Of a DNA stretch of 64,000 nt, positions 16,678 through 25,312 are shown one piece after another. Position 1 is the stretch's first letter. Each line of letters opens with the position of its first letter. This DNA is from Gillisia sp. Hel_I_86 (lineage in GTDB: Bacteria; Bacteroidota; Bacteroidia; Flavobacteriales; Flavobacteriaceae). The translations under genes were made by a program, and so were the position numbers. Below the pieces are notes generated by a model that saw only the letters and a program-made list of their open reading frames with translations, was not told where the DNA came from and did no database searches. The stretch is from positions 868,001 to 932,000 of the forward strand of contig NZ_VISE01000001.1 of the NCBI RefSeq assembly GCF_007827275.1, read 5' to 3'.

Positions 16678-17970
16678 ATGATTAAAAGGTCACAATTATT
16701 TTTTATTTTACACGCAATGGTAGCTTCTTTTGGAGCTTATTTTTGTATGTACGCCTTTAGGAAACCATTCACTGTGGCAACTTTTGATGGCTTGAATTTT
16801 TTAGGTATAGACTATAAGATATGGCTCATTATTGCCCAAGTTGTTGGATATATGATTTCCAAGTTTATAGGAATAAAAATAATAGCCGAATTAAAACCTA
16901 GAAAACGAGGTTTTTATTTATTGGTTTTAATAGGTCTCGCTGAACTCAGTTTGATTTTATTTGCTTTTACCCCCATGCCTTATAATATAATATTCATGTT
17001 CTTGAACGGACTCCCACTAGGATTGATTTGGGGCATTGTTTTTTCTTATTTGGAAGGCAGGAAATTTACAGAGTTTTTGGGTTTGGCACTCACTTCTAGT
17101 TTTATTATTTCCAGTGGAGTAGTTAAATCTGTAGGCTTGGTGGTGATGCAGCAATGGAATGTAAGTCAATTTTGGATGCCTTCTGTTACCGGGGGTTTGT
17201 TTGTTCTGCCTTTGATTTTATTTACATGGATGCTTGGTAAGATTCCGCCCCCAACACATGAGGATATAAGATTAAGGTGTAAAAGGGGCCCTATGTCCAA
17301 GCAGGAAAGAAAGGTACTTATTAAAACCTTTTTGTTACCTATTATGGTACTCGTCCTTTTTTATACTTTTTTAACCGCATTTCGCGATTTTCGGGATAAT
17401 TTTTCCAGGGAGATTTGGGATGCCATTGGTTTTCAGGGCAATGCTTCGGTTTATACTGTTTATGAACTGCCCATTGCTTTCCTTGTAATAATTATTTTGG
17501 GCTTTCTGGGCTTCATTAAGAATAATTACAAGGCTTTTATTACCTATCATTATCTTTTTATAGCTGGGGTTTTGGTTACCGGTCTGGCTACATTTTGTTT
17601 TCAAATTGGAATTTTGGCACCCTCGTTATGGATGGTACTGGTGGGGTTTGGACTTTATATATGCTATGTGCCATTCAATTGTATATTTTTTGACAGGATG
17701 GTAGCAGCTTTCAGGATTAAAGGAAATTCAGGTTTTCTTATTTACATTGCTGATAGCTTTGGGTATTTGGGCAGCATCCTTATCCTTTTATACAAAAATT
17801 TTGGCCTGCCTAATTTATCATGGTTGAATTTTTTTATATATGGCAGCTACGTGATAACATTTATTGGCTTATGTACAGCCACAGCTTCTATGGTCTACTT
17901 TAAATTGAAGAAGAGAAAAAAGAAAGATAGTAAATTGTATAATCTAAGTTTGAATGGAAGACAAATATGA
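16678..17970 (+). CDS. DUF5690 family membrane transporter (MFS-like)
   Basis: A 430-residue polytopic protein with about 12 hydrophobic segments. It opens with a helix (FFILHAMVASFGAYFCMYAFRK) and includes FMFLNGLPLGLIWGIVFSYLEGRKFTEFLG, the most conserved region of the DUF5690/MFS-type family. The C-terminal tail is Lys-rich and cytoplasmic. It overlaps the FAD oxidoreductase gene by 17 nt and is followed by a PhnX-like hydrolase gene, so it probably imports the aminophosphonate those enzymes degrade across the inner membrane. That substrate is inferred from neighbours. A TTTACT-N3-AGTAAA palindrome abuts the start. Confidence 0.82.
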   Translation: MIKRSQLFFILHAMVASFGAYFCMYAFRKPFTVATFDGLNFLGIDYKIWLIIAQVVGYMISKFIGIKIIAELKPRKRGFYLLVLIGLAELSLILFAFTPMPYNIIFMFLNGLPLGLIWGIVFSYLEGRKFTEFLGLALTSSFIISSGVVKSVGLVVMQQWNVSQFWMPSVTGGLFVLPLILFTWMLGKIPPPTHEDIRLRCKRGPMSKQERKVLIKTFLLPIMVLVLFYTFLTAFRDFRDNFSREIWDAIGFQGNASVYTVYELPIAFLVIIILGFLGFIKNNYKAFITYHYLFIAGVLVTGLATFCFQIGILAPSLWMVLVGFGLYICYVPFNCIFFDRMVAAFRIKGNSGFLIYIADSFGYLGSILILLYKNFGLPNLSWLNFFIYGSYVITFIGLCTATASMVYFKLKKRKKKDSKLYNLSLNGRQI

Positions 17971-19117
17971 TTTGATTGTAGTAGGGGGTGGTGTCCTGGG
18001 GACATTTCATGCCTATCACGCTTTAAAAAAAGGGTTTAGAGTGGCCTTAATTGAAAAAGATGCCAAACCTATGGGGGCCACTGTACGTAATTTTGGTCAA
18101 GTAGTACCTTCTGGAATGAACTTGAAATGGCAGGCATATGGACGTGAAAGTTTGCGAATTTATAAGGAAATTCAACAAGTTTTTGATATTTCTTTACGGC
18201 AGAACGGTACGGTTTATCTTGCTTCCAATCAGGAAGAGCAACAGTTGCTGGAAGAGCTTTTCCAAATTAATCAACGTAACAATTATGAGTCCAGGTTACT
18301 TAGCAAAAATGAGTGCTTAAAAAATTACAGGGGGCTAAAATCCTCTTATGCACTGGCCGGTTTATATTTTCCACAGGAAGTTACCATAGAGCCCCGTACA
18401 ATGATATATAAGCTACACCGTTACCTTAATGAAGAATACAGTCTTCACATTTTATATAATACAGCAGTCACAAACTGTATTACAGTGAATAATAACGTTG
18501 AAGTTTCTATCTCCAAAAGAGCAGAGCCTCTCAAAGCAAAAAAAGTCATCGTTTGTAATGGCAACGAATTTAAAGTTCTTTTTTCCGAAATCTTTGAAAA
18601 AAGTAATATAGAAGTTACAAAATTACAAATGCTACAAACCAAGCCCCAAGTCAATTATACCCTTCCGGGCTCCATTCTCACCGGCTGGTCCATCCGTCGC
18701 TACGAAGCTTTTGTCGAGTGTCCGTCTTATCAGGAGATAAAATCTCGCGAAGCCGTGCATAGCAAGCAAAAAAAATGGGGTGTACATATCCTTTTCAAAC
18801 AAGCTGTGGATGGTTCGATAATTATTGGGGATTCCCATGAATACACTACAGTAGATAAAATTGACCAATTGGGTTTCGATCTAGACCAAAATATTGACAA
18901 TTTTATGCTCAACGAAGCAAAAAAAATCTTCCAATTGCCCAATTTTGATATTCAGAGGAGATGGTATGGCCTGTATTCCCAATGTACCTCTAAAGACTTA
19001 TTTGTGTATGATATAGATGAAAATATACATATAGCCACAGCAATAGGCGGCAAGGGAATGACAGGGAGTGCAGGCTTTTCAAAAGAAAATATAAATAGAA
19101 TTTTAAATATCAAATAA
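17954..19117 (+). CDS. FAD-dependent oxidoreductase, TIGR03364 type (DadA-like)
   Basis: A 387-residue DAO/DadA-fold enzyme. The FAD dinucleotide motif GGGVLG is at 11-16, preceded by DLIVV and followed by the strand-2 acidic end LIEKD. The TIGR03364-like signature GATVRNFGQVVPSGM lies near residue 45, and the C-terminal FAD loop is ATAIGGKGMTGSAGFS. That family is known to neighbour phosphonatase-like hydrolases, and relatives oxidatively deaminate 2-aminoethylphosphonate or its N-methyl form to phosphonoacetaldehyde. With the HAD hydrolase 2 nt downstream, I infer the same two-step pathway. Cytoplasmic. Confidence 0.85.
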   Translation: MEDKYDLIVVGGGVLGTFHAYHALKKGFRVALIEKDAKPMGATVRNFGQVVPSGMNLKWQAYGRESLRIYKEIQQVFDISLRQNGTVYLASNQEEQQLLEELFQINQRNNYESRLLSKNECLKNYRGLKSSYALAGLYFPQEVTIEPRTMIYKLHRYLNEEYSLHILYNTAVTNCITVNNNVEVSISKRAEPLKAKKVIVCNGNEFKVLFSEIFEKSNIEVTKLQMLQTKPQVNYTLPGSILTGWSIRRYEAFVECPSYQEIKSREAVHSKQKKWGVHILFKQAVDGSIIIGDSHEYTTVDKIDQLGFDLDQNIDNFMLNEAKKIFQLPNFDIQRRWYGLYSQCTSKDLFVYDIDENIHIATAIGGKGMTGSAGFSKENINRILNIK

Positions 19118-19119
19118 AA

Positions 19120-19812
19120 ATGAACAAATTTAAAATGGGCGTGTTCGATATGGCAGGGACCACAGTGGACGAAAAAAACCTCGTTTATAAAACACTAGAA
19201 GAAGCAATTTCGGAATATGGCTACCAGGTCAATTTATCATTTGTATTGGTACATGGTGCTGGTAAGGAAAAACATCAAGCCATTAAAGATATTCTTAAAG
19301 CTTTAAATATAAAGGCAAATTTAGATCGAGAGACTGATAAAATATATGAAAAATTTAAGCATAAATTGGATATGGTATATAGGCACATTGAGGTGCGTCC
19401 TTTTGACGGAGCTTTAGAAGTTTTTAGGAGTTTAAGAAAGGATGGGGTTAAGATCGTATTGAATACCGGTTATGATCGGGAGACCGCTGAATATTTATTA
19501 AGTGGCCTCAACTGGCAAATAGGTGTTGATTTTGATTTATTGGTTACTGCCGATGAAGTTAAAAATGGAAGGCCAGCACCAGATATGATTTTACTGGCCA
19601 TGAAAGAATTTGTGATTGATGATGCTGGAATGGTTTTTAAAATAGGTGACTCCAGCGTTGACATTGAAGAAGGTAAAAATGCAGGTTGCGGATTAACATT
19701 TGGAATTACCACTGGAGCTCAAAATAAAGACCAGTTAAAACAGGCATTACCGGATTATATTATTCAAACATTGAAAGAATTGCCCAAAATTTTGTTGGAA
19801 AGAAGCGTTTAG
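19120..19812 (+). CDS. Phosphonatase-like HAD hydrolase (PhnX homologue)
   Basis: A 230-residue HAD protein. Motif I is VFDMAGTTVDE (nucleophile D10, with the Met-Ala at the PhnX-type second position). The cap segment GAGKEKHQAIKDIL places K49 where PhnX has its Schiff-base lysine (G-x-x-K-x-x-H pattern). Motif II is VLNTGYD, motif III is around KNGRPAPDM, and motif IV is GDSSVDIEEGKNAG. It matches the phosphonatase-like group (TIGR03351) found with TIGR03364 oxidoreductases. The expected reaction is C-P cleavage of phosphonoacetaldehyde or a close analogue to an aldehyde and phosphate. It ends the three-gene unit begun by the DUF5690 gene. Confidence 0.86.
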   Translation: MNKFKMGVFDMAGTTVDEKNLVYKTLEEAISEYGYQVNLSFVLVHGAGKEKHQAIKDILKALNIKANLDRETDKIYEKFKHKLDMVYRHIEVRPFDGALEVFRSLRKDGVKIVLNTGYDRETAEYLLSGLNWQIGVDFDLLVTADEVKNGRPAPDMILLAMKEFVIDDAGMVFKIGDSSVDIEEGKNAGCGLTFGITTGAQNKDQLKQALPDYIIQTLKELPKILLERSV

Positions 19813-19859
19813 TTTGTTTGTGTTGGTGGAGAGAGCTTCAGAAATGGAGCTTTCTTTTT

Positions 19860-20426
19860 TTATAAGTAAAAATACATGACAAGCATTCTTGCTGTTCTGT
19901 TGCTTCTGTTAAATGGGACATGGGGGATACGCCCATCAAAGAATATAGAATCACCTTCTTTTAGAAGTACTTCCTCATTACCTATACTATAATTACATTC
20001 GCCTGCCAGCATATATTTGAATTCATAGGCATCAGTAATAACTTTTTCACGTTGCGAATTTGGGGAGACTTCCAGTAAAACAGCTTCGAACCCGATGGAA
20101 GAAAGTTGCTTGCCAAAAATGAATTTATAATTAAAACCTATGGCCTCTTCTTCTTTTTCTACCAGCGAGTTTTCTTCAGCTCTGGAAACAATATAATTAG
20201 CCCCATTAGTATTGGGCATTCCTTTAAAGAATTCCACTACCTCGACCTCCAGGCAATTAATAATATTGAGCAAAACAGGTAATGAAGGGATCGTACGGCC
20301 ATTTTCTACACGGGAGATTAAACCATTGCTCACATTGGCCATGTTGGCGATATCACTTATGGTTTTTTTGTTTTCTTTCCTAATTTCCTTAATGCGCTTT
20401 CCTATACCAATTAAATAATCTTTCAT
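19860..20426 (-). CDS. XRE-family transcriptional regulator with cupin domain
   Basis: A 188-residue regulator. The N-terminal HTH_3 domain (about 8-62) has ISDIANMANVSNGLISRVENGRTIPSLPVLLNII. The C-terminal cupin (about 115-185) has EFKYMLAGECNYSIG, LKEGDSIFFDGRIPHVPFN. Cupin domains in this class bind small effectors. It is convergent with the phosphonatase operon and divergent from susC, so it sits in the middle of the locus. Dyads of TTTACT-N3-AGTAAA type lie in its divergent promoter region and before the transporter gene, making it the likely local regulator. Whether it activates or represses is unknown. Confidence 0.9.
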   Translation of the reverse strand: MKDYLIGIGKRIKEIRKENKKTISDIANMANVSNGLISRVENGRTIPSLPVLLNIINCLEVEVVEFFKGMPNTNGANYIVSRAEENSLVEKEEEAIGFNYKFIFGKQLSSIGFEAVLLEVSPNSQREKVITDAYEFKYMLAGECNYSIGNEEVLLKEGDSIFFDGRIPHVPFNRSNRTARMLVMYFYL

Positions 20427-20459
20427 CTGTTTTTTATAAAAATACTAATTTTTTATTTT

Positions 20460-20505
20460 TTTACTCTTGTAAAAAACCAATTAAAAAATGTTTACTAATA
20501 GTAAA
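20460..20505. promoter_or_regulatory. Operator dyads between regulator and susC genes
   Basis: TTTACTAATAGTAAA (20491-20505) is a perfect match to the dyad at 16660. TTTACTCTTGTAAA (20460-20473) is a related dyad with a spacer one base shorter. They lie in the 214-bp divergent region. Confidence 0.6.
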
Positions 20506-20622
20506 ACACTCTTCCTTAACTTATACATAATAAAGCACCCATAAATCTAACAATCATTTAAAATAAAAAGCTTATTAGGGTAATCTTTGTTTTTAATATT
20601 TGTAAAAATAAAATCAGATAAT

Positions 20623-20637
20623 TTTATAAATAGTAAA
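20623..20637. promoter_or_regulatory. Degenerate operator dyad at the susC start
   Basis: TTTATAAATAGTAAA keeps the right half AGTAAA exactly and the left half with two changes. It ends 3 nt before the susC ATG, the same spacing as at the DUF5690 gene. Confidence 0.45.
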
Positions 20638-20640
20638 AAA

Positions 20641-23600
20641 ATGAACCTAAAAACATTAAGTAGCCTAATTGCTTTTTTGGCATTCCTAACGGGAGCGGCA
20701 CAAAGTACATTTACAGGAACTGTTTTCGATGAAAACAACTTTCCCTTGCCAGGGGCGTCTGTTATTATTAAAGGCACCTCGGTTGGAACGATGACCGATT
20801 TTGACGGGAATTTTTCTATTGAAATACCAGGAGATGGAGAAATCTTGATTATCTCTTTTTTAGGCTACAAACCTTACGAACTGGATACATCCAATAAAAC
20901 ACAGGCAACTATAAACCTAATAATGGATTCAGACCAGTTGGATGAAATTGTCATCACAGCTTTAGGTATTAAAAAAGACAAAAAGAAACTGGGCTATTCT
21001 GTCCAAGAAGTTAAAGGGGATATTACAAAAGCCAGGGATCCTAACTTTCTAAATTCCCTTTCAGGTAAAGTAGCAGGATTGGTAATAGCACAATCCCCGG
21101 AATTTTTTAAAAGCCCCAATATCTCTTTAAGGGGGAAAAACCCACTACTAGTAGTAGATGGGGTTCCTTTAGGCACTGATTCCTATAATATTAGTCCAGA
21201 TGATATAGAAAATATAACTGTTTTAAAGGGGGCTAATGCAGGGGCCCTTTACGGTGCCAATGGTGCCAATGGTGCTATCCAAATAACCACAAAACGGGGG
21301 ACTGAGAATGATAGGGGTGTTGTTATAGAATGGAACAATAGTTCAATGCTTCAATCAGGTTTTAATGCCGTGCCTGAAGTTCAGCATTCTTATGGCCCCG
21401 GTTCTTATGGAAATTATGCCTTTGTAGATGGGAAAGGTGGGGGGATTAACGATGCTGATTATGACCAATGGGGTCCAAAATTTGACGGACAATTAATTCC
21501 ACAATATGACAGTCCCTTGGATGCGGAGGGAAATAGGATACCCACGCCTTGGTTGGCCAGGGGTGTGGATAATTTTAAAAATTTTATGGAGGTGGGTTTT
21601 CTTGAAACAAACAACTTAACACTGGCTTCCAGCTCTGATGCGGGAAGTATTAGGTTTTCACCATCACATACTTTCCAAAAAGGGATTAACCCTAATACCA
21701 GGCTTAATATTTTTAACTATAATTTATCTGGGGTATATAATTTCAATGAAAATACAACAGTAAATGGATATGCCAATTTTAATTTTCAAACCTCCCCAAA
21801 CAACCCAAATGTACAATACGGCCCAAACAGTTATATCTATAATATGTTGATATGGGGAGGTAGTGACTGGGATGTTCGCGATCTAAGAGATTATTGGCAG
21901 GAGGGAAAAGAGGGTCTTCAACAAAAGAATTTTGAGTATACCCGTTACAATAACCCCTATTTTATGGCCTACGAATGGTTGAGGGGATATTACAGCAATG
22001 ATTATTCAGGACAACTAAGCCTTACTCACCGTTTTAATAAGCATGTCAATCTGGTTTTAAGATCCAATATTGCAGTTAACAATTTGTTTCAGGATGAAAA
22101 ATTTCCTTATTCCGCCACCACCTACGGCAGGGAAAAAGCTCAAGGTGACTATAAAGAACGATATAATTATAGTATGAAAAATTATTCTGATGCTATGCTT
22201 AATTATAATGACAGTTTTGGTGATTTTGCCATAGATGGTTTATTGGGGGCCAACCTTGATATCAACAAAACAAGATCTACCTATGCTGCAACAGATTACC
22301 TTATAGTACCGGGATTATATAATTTAAGCAATTCGCAAACCCCCACCCAGCCTAACAATTATAAAACCCATTATGAAACTTACAGCTTATATGGCGCGGC
22401 AGATTTAGCCTATAAAAATTATTTATTTTTAGGGGTCACAGGTCGATATGAAAAGGATTCCAGATTACCGGAAAAAAACAATGCGTTTTTCTATCCTTCG
22501 GTATCCCTGAGTGCGGTTTTAAGCAGTATGATGGAATTGCCGGAGCAAATCAACTTTCTTAAATTAAGGGGCTCCTACGCCAAAGTAGGCACCTCTTTGA
22601 CCAACATATATAGCAATTTAGACACCTATAACCTAGGAAGTTCCTATACTATTTCCGGAAAAACTTATAACCCTGCCTATGTGAACACCATATTGTCAAA
22701 CCCCAACCTGGAGCCGGCTTATAATTCTTCTACTGAGGTTGGGTTGGAGACAGATCTATTCGAGAATAGGCTGGGACTTAATATGACTTATTTTGAAAAT
22801 AAAAATGGCCCAAGGATATTTAACCTTAATTATTCGTTGGCATCAGGTTATACAGGTAAAAAACAAAACGGGATTACCACAAAGACAAAGGGTTGGGAAA
22901 TATCTTTAAACTTGGTACCGGTTCAAAAAGAAAATTTTAATTGGAAGGTAGGCTTAAATTGGTCCACCTATAAGGAATTTTTGGATAAAGTATATACCGA
23001 TCCCGAAACTAAGGAAGAGATAACGAATTATGGTCGGATAAATGTTGGGGATAGGTTTGATCCGTACTATGTCAATGATTTTATGCGAAGTGGGGACGGT
23101 CAATTGATAGTTGGAGATGATGGTAAGCCCATTATGGATAATTACCCAAGCCTTATAGGCTATAGGACGCCTGATTGGGCAGCTGGGTTGACAAATTCCA
23201 TTAACTATAAAAACCTGGCTCTTAATTTTACCTTTGACGGCCGATATGGCGGGAAGATTGAAAACTATGTAAATCGTAAACTTTGGCAAAGTGGGCGTCA
23301 TCCAGACAGTGATACCCCAGAAAGGGCTAATGATGTTCAGGGGATAAAATCATTTGTTGCCCCGGGGGTTGTAGTGACCGGCGGGGAACTTGTAAGGGAT
23401 GGCGAGGGCAATATTATTTCAGATACACGTATCTATACCCCCAACACTACTGAAGTTTATTATCAGGATTATGCAAAAGCTTATCATGGAAGGGAAGCTG
23501 CCAATATTATTGATAAAACCTTCTTTAAGTTGAGGGAAATCGCCCTTACTTATAATTTACCTGGAAATATACTTGAAAATTCATTTATAAATCAAGCTTC

Positions 23601-23742
23601 CGTTTCCTTAATAGGAAGGGATCTGCTCTACTTTTCAAAACATAAAAATATCGATTTGGATCAATTTATTGATGAAGGTTCATCCCCATTACAAACACCA
23701 ACTGTAAAAAGTTACGGTATCAATTTCAATGTTAAATTTTAA
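20641..23742 (+). CDS. SusC/RagA-type TonB-dependent outer-membrane transporter
   Basis: About 1033 residues from the ATG at 20641; the frame opens earlier at 20587, but this ATG starts the signal peptide LKTLSSLIAFLAFLTGAAQ. An N-terminal carboxypeptidase-regulatory-like domain follows (FTGTVFDENNFPLPGASVIIKGT...FDGNFSI). The TonB-dependent plug includes LSGKVAGLVI and PLLVVDGVPLG...GANGAIQITTKRG, and a long beta barrel ends in SYGINFNVKF with terminal Phe. It forms a pair with the SusD gene 11 nt downstream and lies beside phosphonate-catabolic genes, so it probably imports a phosphonate-bearing molecule rather than a plain glycan. Substrate is inferred. Confidence 0.95.
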   Translation: MNLKTLSSLIAFLAFLTGAAQSTFTGTVFDENNFPLPGASVIIKGTSVGTMTDFDGNFSIEIPGDGEILIISFLGYKPYELDTSNKTQATINLIMDSDQLDEIVITALGIKKDKKKLGYSVQEVKGDITKARDPNFLNSLSGKVAGLVIAQSPEFFKSPNISLRGKNPLLVVDGVPLGTDSYNISPDDIENITVLKGANAGALYGANGANGAIQITTKRGTENDRGVVIEWNNSSMLQSGFNAVPEVQHSYGPGSYGNYAFVDGKGGGINDADYDQWGPKFDGQLIPQYDSPLDAEGNRIPTPWLARGVDNFKNFMEVGFLETNNLTLASSSDAGSIRFSPSHTFQKGINPNTRLNIFNYNLSGVYNFNENTTVNGYANFNFQTSPNNPNVQYGPNSYIYNMLIWGGSDWDVRDLRDYWQEGKEGLQQKNFEYTRYNNPYFMAYEWLRGYYSNDYSGQLSLTHRFNKHVNLVLRSNIAVNNLFQDEKFPYSATTYGREKAQGDYKERYNYSMKNYSDAMLNYNDSFGDFAIDGLLGANLDINKTRSTYAATDYLIVPGLYNLSNSQTPTQPNNYKTHYETYSLYGAADLAYKNYLFLGVTGRYEKDSRLPEKNNAFFYPSVSLSAVLSSMMELPEQINFLKLRGSYAKVGTSLTNIYSNLDTYNLGSSYTISGKTYNPAYVNTILSNPNLEPAYNSSTEVGLETDLFENRLGLNMTYFENKNGPRIFNLNYSLASGYTGKKQNGITTKTKGWEISLNLVPVQKENFNWKVGLNWSTYKEFLDKVYTDPETKEEITNYGRINVGDRFDPYYVNDFMRSGDGQLIVGDDGKPIMDNYPSLIGYRTPDWAAGLTNSINYKNLALNFTFDGRYGGKIENYVNRKLWQSGRHPDSDTPERANDVQGIKSFVAPGVVVTGGELVRDGEGNIISDTRIYTPNTTEVYYQDYAKAYHGREAANIIDKTFFKLREIALTYNLPGNILENSFINQASVSLIGRDLLYFSKHKNIDLDQFIDEGSSPLQTPTVKSYGINFNVKF

Positions 23743-23753
23743 AAAATCGCAAA

Positions 23754-25253
23754 ATGAAGACTACGCACAAAAGTTTAGCAATAACCGTACTCTCTTTGAT
23801 TCTCCTCACGGTATCCTGTACCCCATTTGAAGAGTTGACAGACGATCCAAACTCGGCAACTACAGTACCCCCCTCATTGTTGCTTTCCGGAATATTAAGG
23901 AACCTTGCCCAAGAGGATGGCCCCTGGAGCGAAGCACAAAGGGACAATCAATTTTGGGTAATTTCCTTTGATTACTACGGGGATCAGGATTACAACTGGG
24001 GAGCCATCGATTTTAAATACGATGTATTGGCCAACGTAGAAGCACTGGAAGAAGAAGCCGCAGAATTGGATTCTAAAAATAAATATGGAGCAATGGCCAA
24101 ATTCCTGAAAGCCTATTATTTCGATTATATGAGCAAAAGGGTTGGGGATATTCCATTGACCGAAGCCCTTCAGGGGGTTGGGGAAGGAAGTATAGAAAAA
24201 CCCGCCTATGATTCCCAGAAAAAAGTTTATGAACATATTTTGGCGTTGCTCGAAGAAGCAAATACGCAAATGGCCCTAGCCAGGACAGAAGTTGGCACAG
24301 GCAGACTGGAAGGGGATCCATTATTGAACGGGGATTTGGAAAAATGGCAAAAAGTCATCAATAGTTTTCACCTTAGGGTATTGATTGGGTTAAGTGAAAG
24401 GGCAACGGAAATAGATGTGCCAAGTCGTTTTCAAAAGATCCTTAACGACCCCGCAAAGTATCCTTTAATGGAAAGCAACGAAGATAATTTACAAAGGGTT
24501 TATGGGAATGAACAAAATAACTTTTATGTACTGAATCCCGGTAATTTCGGTTTTAACAGGAACAGGAACATTATGGGCGCCACTTACCTTGATCTGTTAA
24601 AAGAAAGGAATGACCACAGGATTTTCGTAGTCGCTGACCCCGCACCGGAATTTTATGATCCCAACAAACCTGAAGATTTTTCGGCTTATATAGGGGCCAA
24701 TACCGGGGATGAACAAGGCCCTATTCAGGTTGCTTCAGATAATGGCCAACTTTCCTATCCAAATGAAGAGCGTTATTATGATGATTATAGCGGGGAACCC
24801 TACATAATATTAGGATATCCTGAACAGGAATTTACAATTGCTGAAGCCATTAACAGGGGCTGGATATCGGCGGATGCAACAGCTCATTATAGAAATGGCA
24901 TTGAAGCTTCTATGCTGTTCTATAATATCCCGGAAACTGAAATAGAAAATTACTTATCCCAAGATATGATTTCTTATAAAGGAGATAATGGTGAAGGCTT
25001 TAAGCAAATCCTTACCCAAAAGTACATAGCATTCTTTAATAATTCGGGTAGGGAGGCCTATTTTAATTATCGAAGGACCGGCATACCTAATTTTGATGTT
25101 GGCCCTTCCAATAACAATGGAGGCCAGATACCCCTGAGGTGGAAATACCCACAAAGTGAATTTCAGAACAATGAGGCAAATGTGAACCAGGCCCTAAGTG
25201 ACCAGTTCGGGGGAACAGATGATATCAATGGGGTAATGTGGTTAATTGAATAA
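23754..25253 (+). CDS. SusD/RagB-family substrate-binding lipoprotein
   Basis: A 499-residue lipoprotein. The signal ends LTVSCTPFEEL, then DDPNSATTVPPSLLLSGILRNLA, the start of the SusD-like fold (PF12771-like subgroup). TPR-like helices follow (YGAMAKFLKAYYFDYMSKRVGDIPLTEAL), and the C-terminus has FNNSGREAYFNYRRTGIPNF. It would cap the SusC barrel on the cell surface. It follows SusC by 11 nt and precedes an exported phosphatase-superfamily gene. Confidence 0.94.
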   Translation: MKTTHKSLAITVLSLILLTVSCTPFEELTDDPNSATTVPPSLLLSGILRNLAQEDGPWSEAQRDNQFWVISFDYYGDQDYNWGAIDFKYDVLANVEALEEEAAELDSKNKYGAMAKFLKAYYFDYMSKRVGDIPLTEALQGVGEGSIEKPAYDSQKKVYEHILALLEEANTQMALARTEVGTGRLEGDPLLNGDLEKWQKVINSFHLRVLIGLSERATEIDVPSRFQKILNDPAKYPLMESNEDNLQRVYGNEQNNFYVLNPGNFGFNRNRNIMGATYLDLLKERNDHRIFVVADPAPEFYDPNKPEDFSAYIGANTGDEQGPIQVASDNGQLSYPNEERYYDDYSGEPYIILGYPEQEFTIAEAINRGWISADATAHYRNGIEASMLFYNIPETEIENYLSQDMISYKGDNGEGFKQILTQKYIAFFNNSGREAYFNYRRTGIPNFDVGPSNNNGGQIPLRWKYPQSEFQNNEANVNQALSDQFGGTDDINGVMWLIE

Positions 25254-25312
25254 GATAACTGATTATTTTCATGGAATTTTTAAAACAATCAAATAATAAA
25301 AACATTCTTACA

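Noticed and set aside
20581-20610. TAnnTTTG promoter for the susC gene
   Set aside because: TAATCTTTG and TAATATTTG have one extra base compared with TAnnTTTG, so I did not list a promoter.
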